A stretch of DNA of 64,000 bases from Amycolatopsis balhimycina FH 1894 (GTDB taxonomy: Bacteria; Actinomycetota; Actinomycetes; Mycobacteriales; Pseudonocardiaceae). Position numbers and translations under genes: made by a program. The stretch lies in contig NZ_KB913037.1 of the NCBI RefSeq assembly GCF_000384295.1, positions 5,576,822 to 5,640,821 of the forward strand. Reading direction: 5' to 3'. The notes under the pieces are model-generated. The model was not told the DNA's origin. It searched no databases and worked only from the letters and a program-made list of their open reading frames with translations. This document shows, in pieces, positions 54,501 to 60,682 of the stretch; position 1 is the stretch's first letter, and the number at the start of each line of letters is the position of its first letter.

Positions 54501-55094
54501 GCCGACCCCGAGGTGTTCCGCTGGGGCGTCGGCGCGCTGTCGACGGTGAACAACCACGTCGACAGCACGGTCGACAGTCAGGTCAGCGGCACTCCGACGG
54601 CGAAGCCGGCGGTGCAGATCCCGGTGGGCCTGGTGCCGCAGGTGAAGAACGTGACGATCCCGATCCTGGCCGAGGTGCTCAACACGGGCACCGACACGAC
54701 CGACGTCGTGGTCGGGCGGACCGAGGCCGCGCAGATCCCGGTCGAGCTCGACCTGACCGGCGTGCTCGGTGGCGTGTCACCCCTGGCGCGTGAGGACATG
54801 GCGTCCCGGGCCGACGCGCCCGGCCTCGGCGCCGACGGCCTCGGCGGCGCGATGGAACTGCTCGGCAACGGGTCGGCGCAGGCTGCCGGCGAAGTCACCG
54901 GTGCACTGGGCTCGGTGTCGGGCAAGACCCTCGGTGGCCTGCCGGCCACCGTGGCCGGTGCCGCCGGGCACGAGTCGCGCAGCGACAGCCCCGTGCCGGT
55001 GGTTCCGGTGGTGGCCGGGCCGGCGGGCAGCGGCCTGCTGTCGCCGGTGAAGCCGCCGCGCATCTCGGTGCTGGACGTGCCGATCCAGCCGTGA
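51564..55094 (+). CDS. giant secreted chaplin-like repeat protein
   Basis: A 1176-residue exported protein with signal peptide MHPWAKRGLQSAMLAGGLLM followed by LGTGIASAEE (cleavage after ASA). Residues 70 to about 1010 hold about 18 repeats of roughly 50 residues, each with a core like GG..VADAP..LP..V.GTA..WGG. The G-x-x-V-x-x-P-V-x-x-P-x-x-V-x-G-x pattern resembles the chaplin domain. Four repeats carry a Cys pair (for example VCGTAADWGGISTAEC), the others do not. No domain is recognised in the last 160 residues, which include PVPVVPVVAGPAGSG. It should coat the cell surface, perhaps as an amyloid-like layer. The ATG at 51564 follows GAGGAGAAAC. Confidence 0.7.
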   Translation: MHPWAKRGLQSAMLAGGLLMLGTGIASAEEQVNPDLAPSPLDGGASVPIQVRKINLGTPAGESPLPLDVDNEVSTGTVLHDSSEPLAGVLLGNVVKPDVSAPVQITGWALGAGGDSHVVNDSEQVHKQGGPITTTGEGKPLAGNVVTAPVTTPIGVNNLAFGTLSNATVDGLADQDSTVGGPVTTNGDKGVVSGTIAAVQGALPIGVNNTAAGWGGTGTVNTTTTQGAHSPGQLTTSGKDGVAAGTVAGVPVAVAPQVDGTAAAWGGKATANTVNTVLAEAGTTESVSRGALESGPYATTFGDGSLAGGTALTPEVAGPVAVNGTSGPWGGLTHADSVNNLNANTGGGIVTDGVKSVAGGTAAEAPVALPVTVLGTAGAWGGEAFATSENNVGSVAGGEVVTNGADALAAGSVVHPQVAGPVEVNCTSGPWGGVTGTDCANDYTAQAGGGDVTNGDHSVASGTVADAPVALPATGNHNSAAWGGLADATGMSFIDSTAGGDVYTGGSSSLAGGTVAHPQVAEPVVASCNTGAWGGITSTHCTHENTAHAGGGQATNGDSSILGGTVADAPATLPAQVCGTAADWGGISTAECYTTVDSVVGGNTYDHGDESVGGGNIVGPSLAGDADVLCNAGAWGGIPTSSCSNAENVVAGGFQGTSGNNAVAAGNLVDAPLATPVEVLNGAYAWGGIPTSTMTEHKCLTSGGDNNTDDDGGVVSSNIVSAPEAIGAQVMNIAGAWGGNPTSHGDFITHVHTGGADSATGKGGAVAGNIVDQASSLPVQVTTIGATWGGQAEAIGTNDTEFTSGGPNYADGDKGAVAGNVVEAPIGGAGQVSSWAVSWIGGAVTAADNDVSSHAGGTTYTSGVAGAIAGDAVAAPTQPFVQATGQSISLMAGTVNHTENTDDLVSGGPIVTDGTTGALSGDILSADPQAMPQVYGLGISAIGSATNDVQNDLTATDGGDETTAGSGQLSGALLDVPVAADPEVFRWGVGALSTVNNHVDSTVDSQVSGTPTAKPAVQIPVGLVPQVKNVTIPILAEVLNTGTDTTDVVVGRTEAAQIPVELDLTGVLGGVSPLAREDMASRADAPGLGADGLGGAMELLGNGSAQAAGEVTGALGSVSGKTLGGLPATVAGAAGHESRSDSPVPVVPVVAGPAGSGLLSPVKPPRISVLDVPIQP
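51804..54560 (+). repeat. about 18 degenerate 150-bp coding repeats
   Basis: The repeat cores begin about every 150 bases through the chaplin-like gene. In its middle third they alternate between a form with PQVAGPVxVxCTSGPWGG and one with APVALPxxV, giving a higher-order period of about 300 bases. This suggests growth by duplication of pairs. Confidence 0.7.
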
Positions 55095-55108
55095 CCAGCC
55101 TCGCCTGA

Positions 55109-55149
55109 GCGAAGGGGCCCTGGAGCGAACCGCTCCAGGGCCCCTTCGC
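55109..55149 (+). terminator. 19-bp perfect terminator hairpin
   Basis: Arms at 55109-55127 and 55131-55149 are perfect 19-base complements around AAC, starting 14 bases after the chaplin-like gene's stop. Confidence 0.85.
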
Positions 55150-55165
55150 CGTTAGGGTGACCGGC

Positions 55166-55675
55166 ATGGACGCGACCAGATGGCTCATCGTTCTCCGGCA
55201 CGCCAAGTCGGACTGGTCGGACAACCTCCCGGACCACGAGCGTCCCCTCGCACCCCGGGGCATTCGTGACGCGCCCAGGCTCGGCCGGTGGCTCACCGAG
55301 GCCGGGCACGTTCCCGAACTGGTCGTCTGCTCCACGGCCCGCCGCACCAGGGAAACCTGGCAGCGCGTCAGCGACGAACTCCCCGCGAAGCCGCCGGTCG
55401 AGTACGACGAAAACCTCTACGGCGCCGACGTCGCGGAGTTCCTGAACGCCGCCCGCAGGACGCCGCCCGAGGTCACCACGCTCGCGCTCGTCGGGCACGA
55501 GCCGGGTGTCAGCGATCTGACGCTGCACCTCGCCGGGATCGGCGAAGACACCCGCGAGGTCCAGACCAAGTTCCCCACGGGCGCGGCGGCCTTGCTCGCC
55601 ACCACCGATCCCTGGGACGCGCTGACCACCGCCCGGCTCGTCGCCTTCTTCCGGCCCCGCGACGTCTCAGCCTGA
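55166..55675 (+). CDS. histidine phosphatase family protein (SixA-like)
   Basis: A 169-residue histidine phosphatase. The catalytic RHG-type motif is IVLRHAKSDWSD (RHAKS) at residues 8-19. VVCSTARRTRETWQ supplies the conserved Arg, and VGHEPGVSDL holds the second catalytic His. The absence of other domains and the motif RHAKSDW match SixA-type protein phosphohistidine phosphatases. Its target is unknown. The ATG at 55166 is chosen over a GTG at 55157; both are near AGGGTGA, and the difference is three residues. It is separate from the chaplin-like gene because of the strong terminator. Confidence 0.88.
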   Translation: MDATRWLIVLRHAKSDWSDNLPDHERPLAPRGIRDAPRLGRWLTEAGHVPELVVCSTARRTRETWQRVSDELPAKPPVEYDENLYGADVAEFLNAARRTPPEVTTLALVGHEPGVSDLTLHLAGIGEDTREVQTKFPTGAAALLATTDPWDALTTARLVAFFRPRDVSA

Positions 55676-55699
55676 TCGTTCCCAGCGGTCTGGTGTGGA

Positions 55700-56416
55700 T
55701 CAGACGCCGGCCACCTGGGAAATCCAGCTGCGATAACGCGTGATGTTCGTGTAGGCGGTGTTGTTCGACCGGTCGCTGGTCGACGCGACGCCGACCTGAC
55801 GGCCGGAGGCGAACATCGGGCCGCCCGAATCGCCGCCGGCCGTGATGCCGTTGACGCGGTTCGCGCACACCGCGACACCGCCGGTGTAGTCGCTGCAGCC
55901 GATCGAATTCACCCGCACCGTCGCGACCTTGAGGTACCGCGACTGGCAGTTGATCTCGGAGCCGCACTGGCTGGTCGCGCCCCAGCCGTAGACCGAGACG
56001 TTCTGGCCGACCGAGACGTCGCCGACGCTGCCGAGCGGGGAGTAGGTGGCGCTCACCGAGGTGGTGAGCCGCACGATCGCCAGGTCGGCGGAGCCCGGGT
56101 ACCGCGTGATGGTGGAGCCGGTGGCCGGCGTCCCGCCGCTGGTCTGGTCCAGGCTGCCGATCCGGAACGTGTAGGTGCCGGAGCCGCTCACGCAGTGCTT
56201 TGCGGTGAGGATGTACTGCGGCGCGATGATCGTCGCGGTGCAGTTCTGCGTGCCGTTGACGAACAGGCGGGCCGCCCAGGGGCCGCTCGAGGCGGTGCTG
56301 CCGCCGATGATCGACGGCTGGGCCTGGGGAGTGCTGTCGGCGGCCGCGGGACCGCCGAGACCGGCGACGGCCAGTGCGGTGCTCGCGGCCAGCAGGACGA
56401 ATTTGCCGAATTTCAC
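55700..56416 (-). CDS. secreted S1 family serine protease (trypsin-like)
   Basis: A 238-residue exported protease. The signal peptide (MKFGKFVLLAASTALAVAGL) is followed by GGPAAAD and a short propeptide; the mature enzyme probably begins at IIGGSTASSG. The catalytic triad is His in ILTAKHCVSG, Asp in GSADLAIVRL and Ser in TAGGDSGGPMF. Six Cys (NCT, HC, QCGSEINC, GC, VC) suit three disulphides. The Gly-Ile-Thr-Ala-Gly-Gly region before the active Ser suggests a chymotrypsin-like rather than trypsin-like specificity, since the usual pre-GDSGG Asp at the S1 base is not seen. No substrate is indicated. Confidence 0.88.
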   Translation of the reverse strand: MKFGKFVLLAASTALAVAGLGGPAAADSTPQAQPSIIGGSTASSGPWAARLFVNGTQNCTATIIAPQYILTAKHCVSGSGTYTFRIGSLDQTSGGTPATGSTITRYPGSADLAIVRLTTSVSATYSPLGSVGDVSVGQNVSVYGWGATSQCGSEINCQSRYLKVATVRVNSIGCSDYTGGVAVCANRVNGITAGGDSGGPMFASGRQVGVASTSDRSNNTAYTNITRYRSWISQVAGV

Positions 56417-56609
56417 GCTTGCTCCTTCGGTGCGGAGAGCCCGCCCGGGAAAGCCGGTGGGGACCGAACGAGAAGAGTGTCCGAGTTTTCGGCGAATGTC
56501 CGGAACCGACGAAAGTCGCCGGTCGAATCCGTATTTATTTCCGCGCGACGGGGTACGTGCAGTTCCCCGTACTGTTCCGCGTCCGAGAGACTTACCCGGG
56601 CGGCGACGC

Positions 56610-57020
56610 TCAGGCCGCGACCTTCGCGGGGGCCGTCTTCCGCAGCCAGTACAGCCCGATCACCGGCAGCACCAGCGGGATGAACAGGTAGCCCTCGCCG
56701 TAGACCGACCAGACGGTCGGGTGCCGGAAGGCGGCGGCGTCGACGAGGCTCAGCGTGCCGATGGACAGCACACCCAGCAGCTCGATCGAGCAGGCCGCGA
56801 GGGCCACGCGCCACCAGCCGTCACCACGGCGGGCCAGCGCGATCGTCGCGACGATGTAGACGGCCGCGGCGAACGCCGAGAGCACGTAGGCGAGCGGGGC
56901 CTCGTGGAACTTCGTGCTGATCTGGACGCCGGCCCGCGACGTCGCGGCCAGCGCGAAGATCGCGTACACGGCTACGAGCACCCGTCCCGGGCCGCTGGCC
57001 GTCCTACGCTGTTGCTCCAC
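56610..57020 (-). CDS. small integral membrane protein, unknown
   Basis: A 136-residue protein with four hydrophobic segments (VLVAVYAIFALAATSRAG, LAYVLSAFAAAVYIVATIAL, WWRVALAACSIELLGVLSIG, YLFIPLVLPVIGLYWLRK). An ATSRAGVQI motif follows the first segment. Such four-span proteins occur widely in actinobacteria with no known role. It overlaps the upstream membrane protein gene by 17 bp on the same strand, so the two are made together and may form one complex. The 190 bp between it and the protease gene have no other gene. Confidence 0.7.
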   Translation of the reverse strand: MEQQRRTASGPGRVLVAVYAIFALAATSRAGVQISTKFHEAPLAYVLSAFAAAVYIVATIALARRGDGWWRVALAACSIELLGVLSIGTLSLVDAAAFRHPTVWSVYGEGYLFIPLVLPVIGLYWLRKTAPAKVAA

Positions 57021-57369
57021 TCCACACCTCGTTCAGTCGCAGCACCATCACCGGGATGGCCAGGCAGGCGATGCCGAGCACCGCCGTGCTCGACCGGCTC
57101 CGTTCGGCCAGCGCCCAGGCGGCGCCGACCGGCAGCACGATCAAGCAGCCGATCAAGTAGGCCAGGTAGGTCGCCAGGCTGTCCGGGCGGTCACCGCCGG
57201 CGAGCAGCACGATCCCGATCACCAGCTGGACGACCAGCAGCAGTTCGACGACACCGAGCGCGATCAGGAGCGGGTTGTCCGGCAGCCGGTTGCGAGCCGA
57301 CTGGAGGAAACTCCAGAGCGCGACGAGCGTGGCAGCCACGGCGACCGTCACGGCGAATCCGAAGACCAC
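57004..57369 (-). CDS. small integral membrane protein, first of a pair
   Basis: A 121-residue protein with four hydrophobic segments (FAVTVAVAATLVALWSFLQS, LLIALGVVELLLVVQLVIGIVLL, YLAYLIGCLIVLPVGAAWALAE, AVLGIACLAIPVMVLRLNEVW). The charged loops are short (RNRLPDNP, GGDRPDSL). The pair with the downstream gene is recurrent in actinobacteria. The function is unknown. It overlaps that gene by 17 bases, suggesting coupled translation. GGAGGAACG precedes its ATG. Confidence 0.7.
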   Translation of the reverse strand: MVFGFAVTVAVAATLVALWSFLQSARNRLPDNPLLIALGVVELLLVVQLVIGIVLLAGGDRPDSLATYLAYLIGCLIVLPVGAAWALAERSRSSTAVLGIACLAIPVMVLRLNEVWSGATA

Positions 57370-57809
57370 CCGTTCCTCCTTTCCGGTGCGGCCAACTTAC
57401 TCCGTGGTACCGGCGGGGCCGCCGGCCGAGGCGCGTGAGCGTGGCGTGGACCACCGTCGGGATCCTGGGAGGACAGCAGGACTCACGCGATCCGCGCGTA
57501 CCAGGAAAATCGATCACGGAACGGCCTTGATGGCATTCTGTCAATTCGATGGTTTATTCCGCCCGATCCTTGTGTGGACCTGGGGGAATGACGGAAAAAG
57601 CTTCGTGTTACACCACTACCGAGTGGATGCCCGCCGCGAAAAAATCACCCTGCGTTCGGCTACTGAGTGGTAAGCGTCCTTTTCGTCACCTCGGATAGCC
57701 CAGTTGAACCCCCGGGTTGGCGGATTGGCCCAGGGCCGTTCGGCATGGGGGAATATTCCTCGTCCCGGAGCCGCGGCGTACCGGGGGAGCACACGGAGGG
57801 GTATCCCGG
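57370..57809. other. 440-bp promoter region of the lanthipeptide operon
   Basis: No gene is seen. The middle (57520-57720) is clearly richer in A and T than the flanks and holds the direct repeats listed next, so it is the best place for the lanKC promoter and activator binding. Confidence 0.5.
57616..57670 (+). promoter_or_regulatory. direct repeats CTAC[CT]GAGTGG, 44 bases apart
   Basis: CTACCGAGTGG at 57616-57626 and CTACTGAGTGG at 57660-57670 are 44 bases apart, about four helical turns. The first is also part of an inverted repeat CCACT-ACCG-AGTGG. They lie 140-190 bases upstream of the lanKC start and may bind an activator such as a RamR-type response regulator, though no such regulator is in view. 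Confidence 0.35.
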
Positions 57810-60374
57810 ATGGACCTGCGCTACGAAGCATTCTGCTTCGCCGACCCGTTGTTCTACGACGAACAACAGGAAATCGGTGCGCCGGTCGACGACTTCGCCG
57901 CCGAGTTGCCGGCACCGGGCGCCGGCTGGGTCACTGCCGACCGCGGGGTCTGGCGGCTGCTCCACCCGGAGGGTCGCGTTCTGCCTGGTCAGGGCTGGAA
58001 GATCCACGTTTCCGCTGGTCTGGACAACGCCCGGCGGGTGCTCGCGCAGGTGCACGAGTACTGCGTCGAGCACCGGATCTCCTACAAGCACCTCCGCTCG
58101 GTGCTGACTCTGCTCGCGCGGAATTCGAAATACGCCCCGCGTGACGGCAGCGCGAAGCTGGTGACCATTTACCCGGCCGACGACGGCGAACTCGAGCGGG
58201 TTCTCGAAGACCTGTCGGCACGCCTCGAGGGCGAGCGCGGCGCGTATATCTTGAGCGACCTGCGATACGGTGACGGACCACTCTACGTCCGTTACGGTGG
58301 ATTCGCCGAGCAGTGGGTCGAACACGACGGCAACCGCGTCCTGGCGATCCGCAAGCCGGACGGAAGACTGGTGCCCGACAAGCGGGAACCGAAGTTCTCC
58401 GTCCCCGATTGGGTGAAGATTCCGACCTGTTTGCAGAGCAGCATCGCGGCGCGCAAAGGTGGTGACCCTGCTCAGTTCCCCTATCGGGTGACAAATTCCC
58501 TGCACTTCTCCAACGGTGGCGGTGTGTACCTGGCCGACCCCAAGGCGGGCGGTGCCCAAGCCGTCCTCAAGGAGGGCCGCCCGTACGCCGGCCTCGACAG
58601 GGCGGGGGTCGACGCCGTCGAACGGCTGCGCCGTGAACACAAGGTGCTCGAGCGGCTGGCCGACGTCCCCGGGGTGCCGCGCGTCTTCGAGCGGTTCACC
58701 GTCTGGGAACACCACTACCTGGCCATGGAGTACCTGCCGGGCCATTCGCTGGGCAACTGGCTGGCCCGCAACTACCCGTTGACCCGGCGCGGCATGACGG
58801 ACGCCGACCTCGCCGCCTACACCCGCCGCGCGCTGGACGTCATCGCCGGGGTGGAGCGGACTATCGAGGCGATCCACGCCCGCGGCATCGTCTTCGGCGA
58901 CCTCCACCCGTTGAACATCCTGATCGACGAAGACCAGGACGGCCGGATCTCCCTGATCGACTTCGAGATGGCGTTCGAAGCCGAGTCGGGCGACCGCCCG
59001 GCACTGGGCGCGCCGGGATTCCGCGCCCCGGCCGACCGCACCGGTTTCGAGATCGACGAGCACGCGCTCGCGGCGTTGCGGCTGTGGCTGTTCCTGCCGC
59101 TCTCCCCGCTGACGGAGCTCGCCCCGGCGAAGCTGCGCGGCATCGCCGACTTCGTCGAACGCCGGTTCGCGCTGCCTGCGGGGTATGCCGACGCCGCGGT
59201 CGCGGTGCTGGCCCCGCGTGCAGCGTCCGCGGAGCCGGCACCGGTCCACACCGAGCTCGACGAGGACGAACCGGACTGGCAGCTGGTCCGCAAGCAGATC
59301 GCGGAGGCGATCCTGGCCAGCGCGACGCCCGGGCGCCACGACCGGCTGTTCCCCGGCGACATCGAGCAGTTCCGGCTCGGGGGCGCCTGCTTCGGTGTCG
59401 GTGCCGCGGGCGTGCTGCACGCCCTCGACGTCATCGGCGTCGGCCGGTTCCCCCAGCACGAGCGCTGGCTGATCGAGTCGGTCCACCGTGACCCGCCGAC
59501 CCGGCCCGGTTTCTACGACGGCAGCTACGGCATCGCCTACGTCCTGGAGAACTTCGGGCACCACGACGAGGCGAGCAAGCTGCTGACGTCGTCCGCGCAG
59601 CTCGTCGAGCAGACGACCGACCACGCCCTGGAGAGCGGACTGGCCGGCATCGGGCTGACCATGCTGCACTTCGCGACGGTTCGCCAGGACAACGAGTTCG
59701 GCCGCCAGGCCCTGACCACAGCCGTCCGGCTGGCCGAATCGCTGGACACCGCGACACCGCCCGGCAACTTCGCCCGCGCCGGCCTGCTGTCCGGCTGGTC
59801 CGGACCCGCGCTGCTGTTCGTCCGGCTCTTCGAGCGCACCGGCGAGCCGGCCTGGCTGTCCTTCGCCGACCAGGCACTGTGCCGCGACCTCGAAGAATGC
59901 GTCGAGGCCGACGACGGCTCGCTGCAGGTCCGCGACGGCGCGGCTCGCACGCTGCCCTACGCCGGCGTCGGCAGTGCCGGGATCCTCCTCGTCGCCGAGC
60001 AACTGGCGCGCCACCGCCCGGCCGCCGAAGCCTGCGAGAGCCTCCCCGGCCTGCGCGAATCATGCCGCGGCGAGTTCGTCATCCACCCCGGCCTGCTCTA
60101 CGGCCGGTGCGGTCTGGCGGCCGCCCTCGGCACGAACCCCGACCCCGAGCCGCCGATCCGCACGGCGATCGACCTGCACCTGGCCCGGCTCGCCTGGTAC
60201 GCGGTGCCGTACAAGGGCGGCCTCGCCTTCCCCGGCAACCAGCTGCTGAGACTGTCGATGGACGTCAAGACCGGCAGCGCGGGGATCCTCCTCGCCCTCG
60301 CCGCCCTCCTGGACGGCAAGGAGGTGCTGCCCTTCCTGGGTGGCACGCCGTCCCTCCAGACCACCGGTCGCTGA
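57810..60374 (+). CDS. lanKC: class III lanthipeptide synthetase LanKC (RamC/AmfT-like)
   Basis: An 854-residue trifunctional enzyme that phosphorylates Ser/Thr in the precursor, removes phosphate to form dehydroalanine and cyclises with Cys. Residues 1-200 form the lyase domain (HRISYKHLRSVLTLLARNSKYAPR and GAYILSDLRYGDGPLYVRYGGF). Residues 215-480 are the Ser/Thr kinase (AVLKEGRPYAG with the ATP-binding Lys near 253, GIVFGDLHPLNILID near 363 and ISLIDFEMAFE near 383). Residues 500-854 are the LanC-like cyclase (YDGSYGIAY, SGLAGIGLT, GLLSGWSGPALL). That region lacks the zinc-binding Cys-Cys-His set, which places it in class III rather than IV. The ATG at 57810 follows CGGAGGGG. The precursor gene is 36 bp downstream. 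Confidence 0.93.
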   Translation: MDLRYEAFCFADPLFYDEQQEIGAPVDDFAAELPAPGAGWVTADRGVWRLLHPEGRVLPGQGWKIHVSAGLDNARRVLAQVHEYCVEHRISYKHLRSVLTLLARNSKYAPRDGSAKLVTIYPADDGELERVLEDLSARLEGERGAYILSDLRYGDGPLYVRYGGFAEQWVEHDGNRVLAIRKPDGRLVPDKREPKFSVPDWVKIPTCLQSSIAARKGGDPAQFPYRVTNSLHFSNGGGVYLADPKAGGAQAVLKEGRPYAGLDRAGVDAVERLRREHKVLERLADVPGVPRVFERFTVWEHHYLAMEYLPGHSLGNWLARNYPLTRRGMTDADLAAYTRRALDVIAGVERTIEAIHARGIVFGDLHPLNILIDEDQDGRISLIDFEMAFEAESGDRPALGAPGFRAPADRTGFEIDEHALAALRLWLFLPLSPLTELAPAKLRGIADFVERRFALPAGYADAAVAVLAPRAASAEPAPVHTELDEDEPDWQLVRKQIAEAILASATPGRHDRLFPGDIEQFRLGGACFGVGAAGVLHALDVIGVGRFPQHERWLIESVHRDPPTRPGFYDGSYGIAYVLENFGHHDEASKLLTSSAQLVEQTTDHALESGLAGIGLTMLHFATVRQDNEFGRQALTTAVRLAESLDTATPPGNFARAGLLSGWSGPALLFVRLFERTGEPAWLSFADQALCRDLEECVEADDGSLQVRDGAARTLPYAGVGSAGILLVAEQLARHRPAAEACESLPGLRESCRGEFVIHPGLLYGRCGLAAALGTNPDPEPPIRTAIDLHLARLAWYAVPYKGGLAFPGNQLLRLSMDVKTGSAGILLALAALLDGKEVLPFLGGTPSLQTTGR

Positions 60375-60410
60375 CCGGCGGATCCGCAGAAATCGAAGGA
60401 AGGGACACCG

Positions 60411-60554
60411 ATGGAACTCGTTCTGGAGCTGCAGGCGATGGAGACCCCCGAGGTACTCGACGGCGGCCACGGCGGTGGCGGCTGCGGCACGTCGAACCTG
60501 AGCCTGCTCGCCGGCTGCGCCCACAGCACCCTCAGCCTGCTGACCTGCTGGTGA
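60411..60554 (+). CDS. lanA: class III lanthipeptide precursor, SapB/AmfS family
   Basis: A 47-residue precursor. The leader MELVLELQAMETPEVLDG contains LQAMETP, nearly identical to the LQSMETP leader motif of SapB, where the LxLQ helix is recognised by the synthetase. A Gly-rich linker (GGHGGGG) follows. The core holds two S-x2-S-xn-C units: SNLSLLAGC and STLSLLTC, ending in Trp. These should become labionin or lanthionine rings as in SapB. One extra Cys (residue 25, in GGGGCG) lies before the first unit and has no obvious partner. The ATG at 60411 follows GAAGGAAGGGAC. Confidence 0.9.
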   Translation: MELVLELQAMETPEVLDGGHGGGGCGTSNLSLLAGCAHSTLSLLTCW

Positions 60555-60591
60555 CCTCCTGGATCGTCGGCAAGTAGTCCCGAGGTGAACG

Positions 60592-60630
60592 GTGCGGGAG
60601 CGGCACAGGCCAAGTGCGCCGCTCCCGCAC
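60592..60630 (+). terminator. attenuator hairpin between lanA and transporter genes
   Basis: Perfect 13-base arms (GTGCGGGAGCGGC at 60592-60604 and its complement at 60618-60630) enclose a 13-base loop; GAAC and GTTC outside can extend the stem past a bulge. Lying 38 bases after lanA, it probably limits read-through so that precursor mRNA exceeds transporter mRNA. Confidence 0.7.
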
Positions 60631-60682
60631 GTTCATTCTGGCTCCGGCACCGCCTCGGCGGTACCTCTTCCGAAGGAGTGAG

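Noticed and set aside
51804..54560. CRISPR-like regular 150-bp spacing
   Set aside because: The periodicity is that of a protein-coding repeat with diverged DNA, not identical repeats with unique spacers.
55700..56416. S1 protease as the lanthipeptide leader peptidase
   Set aside because: It is on the opposite strand, separated by two membrane protein genes and a 440-bp promoter region. No leader cleavage site specific to it can be seen.
60411..60554. Class IV lanthipeptide or class II precursor
   Set aside because: The synthetase cyclase domain lacks zinc ligands, and the leader motif LQxMETP is that of SapB/AmfS, so class III fits.
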